Origin: Ignisphaera sp.
GTDB lineage: Archaea > Thermoproteota > Thermoprotei_A > Sulfolobales > Ignisphaeraceae
Assembly (NCBI GenBank): GCA_038831005.1
Contig: JAWBKZ010000004.1
Coordinates: 186,001 to 250,000 of the forward strand
Direction: 5' to 3'
DNA: 64,000 nucleotides
A program made the position numbers and the translations under genes. Below the pieces are notes generated by a model. That model saw nothing but the letters and a program-made list of their open reading frames with translations, was not told the DNA's origin and searched no databases. This document shows positions 38,679 to 47,778 of this stretch, piece by piece (within the stretch, counting starts at the first letter, position 1; every line of letters starts with the position of its first letter).

Positions 38679-39331
38679 ACAATTTTTTCACCTAGATTAA
38701 CAAGGTCTTGTATAATGTTGCCAAGTGATAGGATGAAGGTGGTTATTTGGATAGAGCTGTGCTTAAGATCATATGGCTGGCTTAAATAGATACCTCTATA
38801 CATTTCAATTATGGTATCTCCATCTCTAAAGATCTTCGATATCTGTTGTACACCTTTAACAGGGCTCTCTATGAAGTATCTAAGTATATCACTTAAACAT
38901 GTTAGGTAATCTACAATGCTTTTGATAATATTTTGGATAGAAAGTATTGTTGATTCATCTATTGCTATCTGTCTCAAGCCAAGTAACTCCAACTCTAGGA
39001 TGAATTTGTATAAAGAATTTGAAAGAACTGTTATAGAATCCAGTAGACTTACATAGTAGTTGGTACCTATCATCGAAACCGCTACCTTGGCTACATAACG
39101 AGCTAGATTATAACGTATATCGCGAACTGTTTTAAACTCTTCAACTACTTTACTCGCTCTAGTTCTAGTAGCTTCAAATTTCTGGTTGAATAAATGGTTC
39201 GCAATGTGTTGTGATTCTTGAACAATCCATAGAAGCTTAACTATATAGTTACGTATCTGCTCGATCAGATTTTCTTCAGCTAGAGAAATCTTTATTCTCT
39301 CGATTTCAGGTTCAACTATTTCGCTAGTCAT
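38651..39331 (-). CDS. All-helical hypothetical protein
   Basis: A 226-aa protein predicted to be nearly all alpha-helical, with long amphipathic repeats reminiscent of PhoU-like four-helix bundles (VREFKTVRDIRYNLARYV-type pattern), but no signature I can assign. It overlaps endA, so the two are translated together. Function unknown. Confidence 0.55.
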   Translation of the reverse strand: MTSEIVEPEIERIKISLAEENLIEQIRNYIVKLLWIVQESQHIANHLFNQKFEATRTRASKVVEEFKTVRDIRYNLARYVAKVAVSMIGTNYYVSLLDSITVLSNSLYKFILELELLGLRQIAIDESTILSIQNIIKSIVDYLTCLSDILRYFIESPVKGVQQISKIFRDGDTIIEMYRGIYLSQPYDLKHSSIQITTFILSLGNIIQDLVNLGEKIVWLYTIRTT

Positions 39332-39432
39332 TATTGAAGCACCATTCTATGGAACAAGCCATCTAAGCAAAATAGTGTGAACATAGTATATAAATTTTTG
39401 GATTAGAACAACCTAGATCTACAATATAATAC

Positions 39433-39873
39433 TCATCTAGATAGAAAAGCACTACATTTTTCAACATTCTCTAACACTTCTTTGGCCACGTTCTTTAGTC
39501 GATCTAGACGCATAAGGTGCATATTCACGTCTTCGAGATGATGCTCATCAGAAAGTTCTCTACTGTACCTAAGCCAAAGTATACGTTCTTCTTCTATAGA
39601 TACCTCATATATGTAGAAGGTCATTATAGCTATAGATTCAATTTCTTCAATCGTTAGATTTTCCAAAGAAAGTGAATTATTTATGAGTCTAAGTATTTCT
39701 TCTAGTCTCTTAGACAATTTCACTAGGTTTGAAAGACCTTCGTTTAGTTTATCTAGCTTCTTTTCTTTAGATATCCTTTTTAATACGATTTTACATCTTT
39801 CTATATACCTACTATGTCTGTAGACAGCATTTTCAAGCATCTGGACAATATTCGTTTGATTCATTTGGATCAA
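39433..39873 (-). CDS. Coiled-coil hypothetical protein
   Basis: A 146-aa helical protein with heptad-like leucine spacing (KLDKLNEGLSNLVKLSKRLE). It resembles its downstream neighbour in being all-helical and may be its partner. Four bases separate it from the gene upstream. Not recognised. Confidence 0.55.
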   Translation of the reverse strand: MIQMNQTNIVQMLENAVYRHSRYIERCKIVLKRISKEKKLDKLNEGLSNLVKLSKRLEEILRLINNSLSLENLTIEEIESIAIMTFYIYEVSIEEERILWLRYSRELSDEHHLEDVNMHLMRLDRLKNVAKEVLENVEKCSAFLSR

Positions 39874-39876
39874 CTT

Positions 39877-40305
39877 CTATGTGCTTCTTATTGTACAAAT
39901 ACTCTTATCAGCTACGCCGTGTATTTTCATGAGTTCTGGATTAACGTGAACAACATCACCAGATACATCATCAGCTATTAGAGCCCTGAATCTAAATCTT
40001 TTACGTCCTGCAATAGATATTTCGATAAAGTCTTTTACTCCAAGCTCCTTGGCCAAACCACTAGGTATTTTAGCCTCATCTTTACCTATAGAAGAATCGT
40101 AGACGAGTCTGATTCTTTTCTCCTTAACAACTTTCCTATTCTTTGAGAGAATAGCGCTAGGTGGAGGCACTACAGCTAATAGCTTCTTGATATCTGTTTT
40201 TTCCTGTTTTTCCTCATATTCATAGCTCTTTGCTTCAACATTCTCGAAATCTTCTTTAACTGTATCCATATACATCCCGATACATATACCTAGTAATGGA
40301 TACAC
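39877..40305 (-). CDS. Hypothetical protein with AbrB-like C-terminal part
   Basis: A 142-aa protein. Residues 10-60 are charged and likely disordered. The C-terminal part reads EAKIPSGLAKELGVKDFIEI and SIAGRKRFRFRALI, like a swapped-hairpin or small barrel domain (compare AbrB: I-P-x-x-L-A-x-x-L-G-V). Starts at residues 11 or 13 (ATG 40275 or 40269) are possible. Lies 12 bp after glyS and is probably in its operon. Confidence 0.5.
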   Translation of the reverse strand: MYPLLGICIGMYMDTVKEDFENVEAKSYEYEEKQEKTDIKKLLAVVPPPSAILSKNRKVVKEKRIRLVYDSSIGKDEAKIPSGLAKELGVKDFIEISIAGRKRFRFRALIADDVSGDVVHVNPELMKIHGVADKSICTIRST

Positions 40306-40317
40306 ACTATAGAGATT

Positions 40318-42084
40318 TTAATCTTTTGGTTCAATAACTTGGTAACCCAAGCCAAATATATCGCACTCTTCTAGACCTATATCTAAAACCTTTACAAGAT
40401 CCTGTAATGGAATTCTTATCTGTTTTCTACTGTCCCTATCCCTGATAGTTACCGTCGATCCTGTGCTTATACTCTCATAATCTATTGTAACAACAAAAGG
40501 TATACCTATTTCATCAGCTATAGCATATTTCTTACCTATCGATTCTCCCTCTAATATGAGTGCATGGTGCTTAGATTTTATTGTCTCGTAGATCTCGCTT
40601 GCCATAGATTTAAAGGGCTGTTTATCAACAAGTGTAGCTATACCCACCTTTATAGGTGCTAATTTTTTTGGTAGAGATAGAACAATTCTTCCGTTCTCTA
40701 GCTCTTTGTATGCATACTCGAGAACTATATACATAAGTCTTTCAGCTCCAAATGAGGGCTCAGATACATGTGGCACAAATTTCTCTACCCACACTTTTTC
40801 CACACTATCCTCAACAACAAATACCGACTTTGGTATAGTAACACCATCAATAACTACGTTATCGCCTACAGTCGATTCCAGTACTTTAAGAAGTTCTTCT
40901 GGAGAATAATTAGAGAGGACCCTGAATACCTCTCCTGCTTGCTGACCATAGATATTCAGAATAAGCTTCTTATCGTATCTAGCTGTACGTTTTTTGATTA
41001 CTAGGGGCTCTTTAAGTTGCCGAAGAGCGTAGAGATCAGCTCCACTATACTTAGCATGTCTCTCAAGATCATAGCTATGTCTATAAGCATGTCCTGAAAT
41101 CTCTAGTTTACCCCATTTATCTACAATAACTATCTGATCGAATGTTTGCTTAGAATAGTGTGCTCTTTCTGAAGGCAGTTTCTCCTCAAAATAGCTATTT
41201 TCATCAGGTACACCCATCATTGATATAAATCTCTTCGACACACACATCCAGTAGGCAAGCCACGGACTTATAATTATGTTCTCTCTAAAGGCTTCGGTAG
41301 GAGAAATGGTTATGGGTTTGGATTCTCCGCGAGTTCTCTCTTCAGCCGTCAAAATCCTTATCTTCTCATTATTGCATTTCTCCTCAAGAATAGAGCAGTC
41401 CGGATTTTGTGCATCATAGAAGAATTCTATCTCCATTATCGTAAACTCTCTTAACCTTATAGGTCCTTGTCTAGGGGAAATCTCATTTCGTGCAACTTTA
41501 CCTATCTGTACAATACCGAATGGAAGACGCTTCTTCATTAACTCATAGACGCGTTTGAAGTTTATGAACATTCCTTGAGCTGCTTCAGGTCTTAGATAGG
41601 CTAAGTTTTCTGGAGAGTAGGGTCCTACAAATGTTTGAAAGAGTAGCAGGAAACGTCTAACTTCTGAGAATTTTCCTCCACAAGCAGGACAAACAATACC
41701 ATGTTCTTCTATAAGTTTTCCTAACATTATCTCGTTTAATCCTTCAGCTGATATACCGAGTCTTTCTTCAATAAGGTGATCGGCTCTATAGACACGGTGG
41801 CAAGAGAGGCATTCTACAGCATAGTCCGTAAAACTTTCCTCATGTCCACTTGCTCTAAAAACTATAGCGGGATTTATTATAGGGGTCTCCACCTCTACAA
41901 CAATATCTTGGTGTTGTTTAACAAACACTTCACGCCATAGGCTCACTATATTGTTCTTAAGCAAGACACCGAGGGGTCCTAAATCGTAGAACCCAGCTTG
42001 ACCTCCATATATCTCGAATGAAGGCCATATAAAGCCTCTTCTGAAGGCTAGGTTCATGATTTTGTCGTACTTTGATGTACTCAC
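40318..42084 (-). CDS. glyS: Glycyl-tRNA synthetase
   Basis: A 588-aa class IIa synthetase of the alpha2 type. Motif 1 lies in the FRRGFIWPSFEIYGGQAGFY start; a zinc site is formed by CLSCHRVY and CPACGGKF; motif 2 is RPEAAQGMFINFKRVY; motif 3 is PSFGAERLMYIVLEY; the C-terminal anticodon-binding domain starts APIKVGIATLVD. Length fits archaeal enzymes. First gene of a minus-strand row leading to endA. Confidence 0.95.
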   Translation of the reverse strand: MSTSKYDKIMNLAFRRGFIWPSFEIYGGQAGFYDLGPLGVLLKNNIVSLWREVFVKQHQDIVVEVETPIINPAIVFRASGHEESFTDYAVECLSCHRVYRADHLIEERLGISAEGLNEIMLGKLIEEHGIVCPACGGKFSEVRRFLLLFQTFVGPYSPENLAYLRPEAAQGMFINFKRVYELMKKRLPFGIVQIGKVARNEISPRQGPIRLREFTIMEIEFFYDAQNPDCSILEEKCNNEKIRILTAEERTRGESKPITISPTEAFRENIIISPWLAYWMCVSKRFISMMGVPDENSYFEEKLPSERAHYSKQTFDQIVIVDKWGKLEISGHAYRHSYDLERHAKYSGADLYALRQLKEPLVIKKRTARYDKKLILNIYGQQAGEVFRVLSNYSPEELLKVLESTVGDNVVIDGVTIPKSVFVVEDSVEKVWVEKFVPHVSEPSFGAERLMYIVLEYAYKELENGRIVLSLPKKLAPIKVGIATLVDKQPFKSMASEIYETIKSKHHALILEGESIGKKYAIADEIGIPFVVTIDYESISTGSTVTIRDRDSRKQIRIPLQDLVKVLDIGLEECDIFGLGYQVIEPKD

Positions 42085-42197
42085 GCATTTACACCAGTAT
42101 ATACCGTTTCTGTAAAGCTAAAATTATACTGAACAGAGTATTAAGGCTATTATAGGTAACAATGTCGAGAGAGGCACTGTAGTACGAGGTATCGATC

Positions 42198-43136
42198 ATG
42201 TGCTCCAAGATGTACTTAACAGGCACGGGATCTGGAGAAGCATTTCTAGGTTTTAACAAGAACAAGAATGAAACACCGTTTACGATCTTGGGCGTTCCTT
42301 TAGATATGTCTTCATCGTTCAGGAGCGGATGTGGTATAGCGCCAAGAAGGATTAGATTTGTATCTAGATCACTAGAGTTGTGTTCGATCATGACGGGAAT
42401 AGATATAGAGTCTATAGGATTTGAGGACGTAGGTGATGTAGTGTTATCCCCAGGTGATATGCAGGGTTCGCTGAAGAGAATAGAGTGTGTGGTAAGCGAA
42501 ATCCTCAAAGATAGAGATAGGATACTAATCGCCATTGGCGGTGAACACACAATAACTCTACCTATCTTCAAGAGTCTGGCTTCAGAGAGATCACCATGCC
42601 TGGTTGTACTAGATGCACATGCAGATCTAAGAGATGAATATCTGGGATCCAGATACAATCATGCTACAGTAATTAAGAGAATTATTGAAGAGACCAAGAG
42701 CAGGATAATACTGTTAGGCGCTAGAGCCTTAAGCAGAGAAGAGGTAGAAGCATACCGTCAGCTAAAAGACTATATAGATATAATTAGTGTATGGCAAGGA
42801 AATGCCCCCCCAAATATAGAAAGAGAACTAATGCATGAGTTAGAGAGTTGTAGTGGGCTATATGTATCAATAGATATGGATATACTTGATCCAACATATG
42901 CACCTGGTGTACAAACACCAGAACCTCTGGGACTTGATCCAACTACACTACTCAAAATACTGTCACTGGTTGCTAACAATAGGATACATGTAATCGATCT
43001 AGTAGAGATATCGCCTATATATGATCAATCAGATATAACATCATTTCTTGCAGCAAAAATAATCATAGAATTAACAGCAACAATCTATAGAAACATTTAT
43101 CGAGATAGAGCAGAAAAGCACATGTGTAGGATGTAG
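42198..43136 (+). CDS. speB: Agmatinase-family ureohydrolase
   Basis: A 312-aa Mn2+-dependent ureohydrolase. Metal ligands are in GGEHTITLP near residue 114, DAHADLRDE near 138 and SIDMDILDPTYAPG near 225. The likely reaction is agmatine to putrescine plus urea; in crenarchaea related enzymes may act on aminopropyl-agmatine. A spermidine-synthase-type gene lies at 51044-51838, which fits a polyamine role. Confidence 0.88.
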   Translation: MCSKMYLTGTGSGEAFLGFNKNKNETPFTILGVPLDMSSSFRSGCGIAPRRIRFVSRSLELCSIMTGIDIESIGFEDVGDVVLSPGDMQGSLKRIECVVSEILKDRDRILIAIGGEHTITLPIFKSLASERSPCLVVLDAHADLRDEYLGSRYNHATVIKRIIEETKSRIILLGARALSREEVEAYRQLKDYIDIISVWQGNAPPNIERELMHELESCSGLYVSIDMDILDPTYAPGVQTPEPLGLDPTTLLKILSLVANNRIHVIDLVEISPIYDQSDITSFLAAKIIIELTATIYRNIYRDRAEKHMCRM

Positions 43137-43141
43137 AGATA

Positions 43142-43179
43142 TGGTAGCCGGGCGGGGATTCGAACCCCGGTCACGGGGG
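43142..43179 (-). tRNA. tRNA-Gln (TTG), 3' half of a split or long-intron gene
   Basis: Reads CCCCCGTGAC, T arm CGGGG-TTCGAAT-CCCCG, acceptor CCCGGCT, discriminator A and encoded CCA. It pairs exactly with the 5' half at 43335-43372 (acceptor AGCCGGG, anticodon stem CGGGG). Its 5' leader GGGTAGCGGCGGTTA (43203-43189) is the complement of the tail of the 5' half. Joining after G37 gives the loop CTTTGGC and a normal cloverleaf. A TATA-like element (43235-43250) lies about 35 bp upstream of the leader helix. Confidence 0.88.
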
Positions 43180-43234
43180 CTCTTTTCTTAACCGCCGCTA
43201 CCCAGAGAGCTAGACAATACCAGTATAGATTGAA

Positions 43235-43250
43235 GGTATTTAAGTTTTAA
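43235..43250 (-). promoter_or_regulatory. TATA-like element before the tRNA-Gln 3' half
   Basis: Minus-strand TTAAAACTTAAATACC, followed about 25 bp later by the predicted start near 43215, a few bases before the complementary arm at 43203. It lies inside the 155-nt interval between the halves and would let the 3' half be transcribed by itself. Confidence 0.5.
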
Positions 43251-43334
43251 TAGATCCTCTAAAAATTTTTTAGAAATATTCTGCACCGAATAGGGACATA
43301 ATATGATATGTTGTGTGGGTAGCGGCGGTTAGAT

Positions 43335-43372
43335 CCAAAGCCCCGCATCCTTGGCCGCTAGACGACCCGGCT
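43335..43372 (-). tRNA. tRNA-Gln (TTG), 5' half of a split or long-intron gene
   Basis: Reads acceptor AGCCGGG, T8 C9, D arm GTCT...GGAT with AGCGGCCAA loop, G26, anticodon stem CGGGG, then CTTTGG. The next bases ATCTAACCGCCGCTACCC are complementary to the leader of the 3' half (14 bp perfect plus TCT/AGA with one bulged A). CTTT pairs with AAAG between three-base bulges GGA and AGC, an exact bulge-helix-bulge. Position 33 is T, the anticodon TTG. Confidence 0.88.
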
Positions 43373-43400
43373 ACTTCAGAATAACTTATCGTTAGCTAAG

Positions 43401-43411
43401 GTTAAAAATTT
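43401..43411 (-). promoter_or_regulatory. TATA-like element before the tRNA-Gln 5' half
   Basis: Minus-strand AATTTTTAACC, centred about 34 bp before the tRNA 5' end, giving a short leader of roughly 9 nt. Confidence 0.5.
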
Positions 43412-43489
43412 TGTAGTTAGTGAGATCCTAGAGGAGATTACAGAAAAATTTATAAGCTTTTCGCTCAAAGAGTTAAGAGGTAAGCTCTT

Positions 43490-44437
43490 ATGGTGATAAG
43501 ACCTTCAGAACCTTCTCCAGAAGATATTGTTTCGAGATGTCCTAGCGGTAATATTGTGTATGATGAAATTAGTGGTGAATGGATTTGTGCTGATAGTGGT
43601 GAAGTTATTTCCGAACATGTTATTGATAGAGGACCAGAATGGCGTGCTTTTACTGCAGAAGAGAAGGAGAGGAGAAGTCGTGCTGGAAGCCCTATAAATA
43701 TAGCTCTACAAGATAGCGGGCTATCAACTATTATAGACTGGTATGATAGAGATGCATCGAGTAGGAAGCTGGATCTCAAGAGAAGACTCGAGCTCATTAG
43801 GATAAGGAGATGGCATAGTAGGACAAGGATTCAGAGTGCTGTAAGTAGAAATATCTTGCAGGCTCTAAATGAGCTTGAGAGAGTGGCAGAACAACTCAAT
43901 TTACCTAGGTTTGTGAAAGAGGAGGCGGCAATAATATATAGAAGAGCTATAGAGAGAGAACTTGTACGTGGAAGAGCGATAGAGAGTATGGTTGCTGCAG
44001 CACTTTATGCTGCTTGCAGAATACATGGTGTGCCTAGAACTCTTGATGAGATTTCGAAGTATACAAAGAGTAGTAGGAAAGATATTGCTAGATGTTACAG
44101 ACTTCTTGTGAGAGAATTAAGCCTCAAGATACCTATTGTGGATGCTACAGAATATGCTCAAAGAATAGCATCAATGCTGGGTCTTAGCGGAGCTACAGCA
44201 AAACTTGCAGTAGATATTATCCAGAAGGCTAGAGAACTAGGTATAACAGCAGGCAGAGATCCTGCAGGAATTGCAGCTGCTTCAGTATATATAGCGGCTC
44301 TTATAAATGATGAGAGAAGAACACAGAAAGAAGTTGCAGCAGCTGCAGGTGTGACTGAGGTAACAGTTAGAAATAGGTATAAAGAGCTTACAAAGGTATT
44401 AAACGTCCTCAAGATAAATAGTGAGGAAGAGACATAA
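43490..44437 (+). CDS. tfb: Transcription factor B
   Basis: A 315-aa TFB, the archaeal TFIIB that joins TBP at the promoter and recruits RNA polymerase. The N-terminal ribbon reads [23 protein letters not shown]: only one Cys of each usual pair remains, as also known for some crenarchaeal TFB1 proteins. B-reader region [12 protein letters not shown] follows, then two cyclin repeats (about 120-205 and 215-305) with the recognition helix ending [11 protein letters not shown]. Full length. Confidence 0.95.
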   Translation: MVIRPSEPSPEDIVSRCPSGNIVYDEISGEWICADSGEVISEHVIDRGPEWRAFTAEEKERRSRAGSPINIALQDSGLSTIIDWYDRDASSRKLDLKRRLELIRIRRWHSRTRIQSAVSRNILQALNELERVAEQLNLPRFVKEEAAIIYRRAIERELVRGRAIESMVAAALYAACRIHGVPRTLDEISKYTKSSRKDIARCYRLLVRELSLKIPIVDATEYAQRIASMLGLSGATAKLAVDIIQKARELGITAGRDPAGIAAASVYIAALINDERRTQKEVAAAAGVTEVTVRNRYKELTKVLNVLKINSEEET

Positions 44438-44446
44438 ATGTTGGAT

Positions 44447-44593
44447 TCAAATTGCTTTCAGTATCTTTATCTCACTACTTCTACTTTTTGCTATAACTCT
44501 ATATCCGCAGTAGGGGCATCTGGTACTCAACATGACCTTTAACTCTGATTCATCAAATTCTTTGTAACACTTTATACATATGTATCTGGTCAT
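44447..44593 (-). CDS. rpo12: RNA polymerase subunit Rpo12 (RpoP)
   Basis: A 48-aa zinc-ribbon subunit of RNA polymerase. CIKCYKEF and RCPYCGYRVI hold the four cysteines, and the tail SSEIKILKAI matches the usual VKAI end. ATG 44593 is chosen; the frame extends to 44635 but the added residues are unlike the family. Convergent with tfb. Confidence 0.88.
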   Translation of the reverse strand: MTRYICIKCYKEFDESELKVMLSTRCPYCGYRVIAKSRSSEIKILKAI

Positions 44594-44679
44594 AGAGTTC
44601 AACCTTGTATGCACATCATATAGAAAACTAGTCAAATTTTTAAACTGTTACGCTAGAAACTGTATGGGCATGCAAACCA

Positions 44680-45000
44680 ATGAAAGTAGACACACTATGT
44701 GCTGGATTACCTTCAGAACTATGTGCACAACTTGAAACAGAATCACAAGTCATAAAAATAAAGCTAGAGCGCAGAAAAATGAGTAAGGTTGTAACAGTAA
44801 TAGAAGGTATAGACGATAAAACCTTTGACTTAAAGAAGCTTGCTTCTTACCTAAAAACAAAGTTAGCTGCTGGAGGTACTCTAAAGAACGGTAGAATAGA
44901 GATACAGGGAGATCATAGATCTAAAGTAAAGAAAATATTGGTCGAAGAGCTGGGATTCAATCCTGATAACATAGTATTCATTGAAGAAGGAGGATCATGA
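44680..45000 (+). CDS. Translation initiation factor aIF1 (SUI1)
   Basis: A 106-aa SUI1-domain protein that helps choose the start codon on the small ribosomal subunit. Core: [40 protein letters not shown] with the conserved GG-T and QGDH, and [11 protein letters not shown]. The first 30 residues hold a CxxGLPxELC-like stretch seen in several archaeal homologues. Full length. Confidence 0.92.
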   Translation: MKVDTLCAGLPSELCAQLETESQVIKIKLERRKMSKVVTVIEGIDDKTFDLKKLASYLKTKLAAGGTLKNGRIEIQGDHRSKVKKILVEELGFNPDNIVFIEEGGS

Positions 45001-45145
45001 ACCAGTAAAAGAGGCCAGTAAAAGAGTAGAGTTAATGAAGTATAATAGTTTCTATGGCTCCAGTAATGATATATGCGATCAATCCAAAGTTTTTGTTTTA
45101 CTTAATACGAACTTATTTATCTATGTTGGGTTCTGTACGCACTAG

Positions 45146-45206
45146 AGCAGTCAGGGCGAGAGCTCTTCATCACGAAATCAGCCGGTTTGCATAATCATCA
45201 TTCAAC
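45146..45206 (-). ncRNA. C/D box sRNA, guides for tRNA-Ala U32 and 23S
   Basis: Perfect boxes on the minus strand: C ATGATGA (45201-45195), guide TTATGCAAACCGG, D' CTGA (45181-45178), spacer TTTC, C' GTGATGA (45173-45167), guide AGAGCTCTCGCC, D CTGA (45154-45151). The first guide pairs with nine bases CGGTTTGCA of tRNA-Ala(TGC) plus a G-U, pointing to U32. The second pairs with GGCGAGAGC in 23S, pointing to A32263. It starts about 20 bp after the stop of the upstream ATP-grasp gene on the same strand. Confidence 0.88.
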
Positions 45207-45227
45207 TCAATATATGTATCACAACAC

Positions 45228-46124
45228 TTATCGTTTAATGAGAGATAAAACATATCTGGCTAGATGTAGTGCTGGATTAATACCTGTAGCTTTTTGGATA
45301 CCTCTCCATTGCGGAGACGCATTAACCTCAAAAATTACGTATCCTTTCTCGGTTTCAGCTACATCTATCCCGGCATAGTGAAGTTTTAGAACCTTCATAA
45401 CCTTGAAGATAATGGTGTGAAGCTCTTCACTAAGTTTAGTTATGGGTATTGGTTTAGCTCCTTGAGCTATGTTGGTTTTCCATTCATCTTTTGAATTCTG
45501 TACACGATAATAAGCTGCGACAATTTCGTTACCTACGACAAGGATCCTTATATCTCTACCAGGCTTTTCTATGTATCTCTGAAGATATATAGGTTGTTTA
45601 AGTTGCGCTAGCGTTCTAGCTATTGTGTAAGTTACATCAGGGTTTTCAGTCATAACTATTCCGAAGCCCATACTCCCTATCACAGGCTTTATGATAGTTT
45701 TACTCCATTGTTCTGTAACCTTTGATGGTAACATAAAATCTTCTGTTACGAGGGTCTTAGGTACCGGTAGACCGGCTCTATTTAGAAGTAGTAAACTATA
45801 GTACTTATCTCTGGCTACAACTATAGAATCCACGGGATTAATCACAGGAATACCAAGTAACTCTAAGTGTCTAAACACATTACATCTCCTAAGGAAATTC
45901 TCTAGGGTTATTGTTGAGCCTAGATCCCTTAGAATTACGCCATTGAATTCTATAGGTCTTGATGTAGCTAGATGGAGTATAGTATCGTCTCCTTCACCAA
46001 AGACTGAAACAAGTTCAGAAGGTCTTACGTATATTGCTGAAGCACCTAGATATTCTAGAGCAAGTATTATCTGTCTAACACTCCATGGCGGTACCGCTTT
46101 ATCAGCTACAACCGCTATCTTCAT
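45228..46124 (-). CDS. RimK-family ATP-grasp ligase
   Basis: A 298-aa ATP-grasp enzyme that would form an amide or peptide bond using ATP. Visible are TIIKPVIGSMGFGIV (ATP-binding glycine loop), QRYIEKPGRDIRILVVG and the Mg2+ site VIFEVNASPQWRGIQKATG. The family includes RimK, LysX and the glutamate ligases of methanopterin and F420 synthesis; the substrate cannot be read from the sequence. No LysW-type partner is adjacent. Confidence 0.82.
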   Translation of the reverse strand: MKIAVVADKAVPPWSVRQIILALEYLGASAIYVRPSELVSVFGEGDDTILHLATSRPIEFNGVILRDLGSTITLENFLRRCNVFRHLELLGIPVINPVDSIVVARDKYYSLLLLNRAGLPVPKTLVTEDFMLPSKVTEQWSKTIIKPVIGSMGFGIVMTENPDVTYTIARTLAQLKQPIYLQRYIEKPGRDIRILVVGNEIVAAYYRVQNSKDEWKTNIAQGAKPIPITKLSEELHTIIFKVMKVLKLHYAGIDVAETEKGYVIFEVNASPQWRGIQKATGINPALHLARYVLSLIKR

Positions 46125-46202
46125 AAAAGATCACTTCAACGGTTTTAAGTTCAATAACTGCAGAGCTTAGCTAAGTTTAAGAATCTTGATGAAGCACTTT
46201 AA

Positions 46203-46841
46203 TCAGAAGTGTATGCCAAATAATTGCAGTATTCGAAATATTGATAATATTGATAGAGAGATTATGAGAGATATGGGTATCGAATCTAAAGCCATATATC
46301 CTCCGATTACCAACACCTTGCTTTCACTCTCTAGAGATCTATACATGAATATAGATGGAAGTATATCAGAACCTAGAACTATTCCCATAATTGTTGAGAA
46401 AGGTAATATGTAGTAGATATCTTCACTATACGTTATAGCTATCGATAGAAGTACGAATGATAATGTGTATCTAACCACATTAACAAGAATCATCTTCTCT
46501 GTTGCATACGTATGTACTACGGCTATGGCTATAGCTAATGATAGTAACAGAATTAGGTGTTGTATTTCTACGGTCTTGCATATCATCAGTACTAGTGTAG
46601 AGTATAATGGAAGTAAAAAGCCGCAACAGTTAATGGCGATACCATTGATTAGTGGTAAACGTATCGATCGACATACTTTCTTGGGGTTTGCTATACATGG
46701 CATCACTATAGCTAGAAAAGTAATGGTTAGTATATTCAAACAATTCAGTAGTAAACAATAAGAGGTATACACTGTTAACAAAAGGATCATCATAGTTCTC
46801 TGAATGAGCCATAGTTTTAGCTTGTTTTTCTTCATTCTCAA
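46203..46841 (-). CDS. Integral membrane protein, possibly DUF1614-like
   Basis: A 212-aa protein with about six membrane helices. STIMGIVLGSDILPSIF and VIGGYMALDSIPISLIISLS resemble the repeated Gly/Asp-containing ends of DUF1614 proteins, but I am not certain. Basic N-terminus faces the cytoplasm. Function unknown. Internal starts near 46829 are possible. Confidence 0.5.
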   Translation of the reverse strand: MRMKKNKLKLWLIQRTMMILLLTVYTSYCLLLNCLNILTITFLAIVMPCIANPKKVCRSIRLPLINGIAINCCGFLLPLYSTLVLMICKTVEIQHLILLLSLAIAIAVVHTYATEKMILVNVVRYTLSFVLLSIAITYSEDIYYILPFSTIMGIVLGSDILPSIFMYRSLESESKVLVIGGYMALDSIPISLIISLSILSIFRILQLFGIHF

Positions 46842-46979
46842 TCATAACTAAAGATTGATTGAGTAACACCATATAAATACATCATCGCTTGCTGGAGCTA
46901 TAGGTAACCGATATACACAAAATAAGGGCATCATTTAAAGCATCTCCATGGCATAATTTGTTTAAGTACTTTAAGTAAC

Positions 46980-47693
46980 TCATATATTTACATCTATAAC
47001 TGTTATATGTTTGATGGCTGGAAGAGATACATTAAAGATCTTGGTGGTATTGATCATGGCATAGGTTTTTGTAGAATTATGCACATGACCATGGATAGAT
47101 ATATCAGGTCTAAGATCGCTATCTATATACTCAATTATCTTATAACCTAAGAAATAGTGAATCTGTGGTGGCTCTCCTTGTAGAGTTACAGATGTTGAGG
47201 CATAATGTGTTACAAGTATTGATAATCTATACTCTCTACATATATTCAGTAATTCCTTAATTTTTCTGAGCCTATTGCTATACAAATTCTCTATACATGG
47301 AATATTCTTTTTCTGCCACGTAGTCGGTCTCTCAAGTACCCCACGACTACCTACAATACATATTTCTGCGTCCTTAATCTCGATGATAGTATATTCATCA
47401 TCTAGCCATAGAACTTCCGGATACATCTCTCTATATCTGTGTTCAAAGCCTATGTACTCTTCATTACCGAATACAGCTACTATAGGAATACGTCTAGGAT
47501 TTTTATTGACAAGCTTATTGAGAACAGAGATAATGGGCTTCATGTTATCTATAGAATTCTTTTCCACCATATCGCCTGCAAGTATTATTAAATCAGCTTT
47601 TTGATTCACAAGTCTTAACGTAGTTATAGAGGCAAAGAAAAGCGGAAGATATCTAGGGCTATGGACATCAGATACTGATACTATATGTAACAT
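46980..47693 (-). CDS. Metallophosphoesterase
   Basis: A 237-aa calcineurin-like phosphoesterase with two metal ions. Motifs: VSDVHSP at the N-terminus, AGDMVEK near residue 40, FGNEEY (the GNH/GNE block) near residue 76, VTHYAS near 160 and HGHVHNS near 201. The usual GNHD His is Glu here, seen in some family members. Substrate unknown. Confidence 0.85.
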   Translation of the reverse strand: MLHIVSVSDVHSPRYLPLFFASITTLRLVNQKADLIILAGDMVEKNSIDNMKPIISVLNKLVNKNPRRIPIVAVFGNEEYIGFEHRYREMYPEVLWLDDEYTIIEIKDAEICIVGSRGVLERPTTWQKKNIPCIENLYSNRLRKIKELLNICREYRLSILVTHYASTSVTLQGEPPQIHYFLGYKIIEYIDSDLRPDISIHGHVHNSTKTYAMINTTKIFNVSLPAIKHITVIDVNI

Positions 47694-47778
47694 AACTAAA
47701 CGTCACCAATAAGATAAGTTCATTAACACTTAAAATAGATTTGCATCTTCTCAGCACTATTAAGAGGTGTAAAGCAGT

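Noticed and set aside
43142-43372. Two independent complete tRNA genes
   Set aside because: Neither piece alone can form a cloverleaf; only together do the acceptor and anticodon stems pair.
43490-44437. TFB with a damaged zinc ribbon as a novelty
   Set aside because: Loss of one Cys in each pair is known for TFB1 of some crenarchaea, so this is not unusual.
46203-46841. Plus-strand frames at 46186-46413 and 46465-46761
   Set aside because: They are antisense shadows of the membrane-protein gene, whose helix pattern is convincing.
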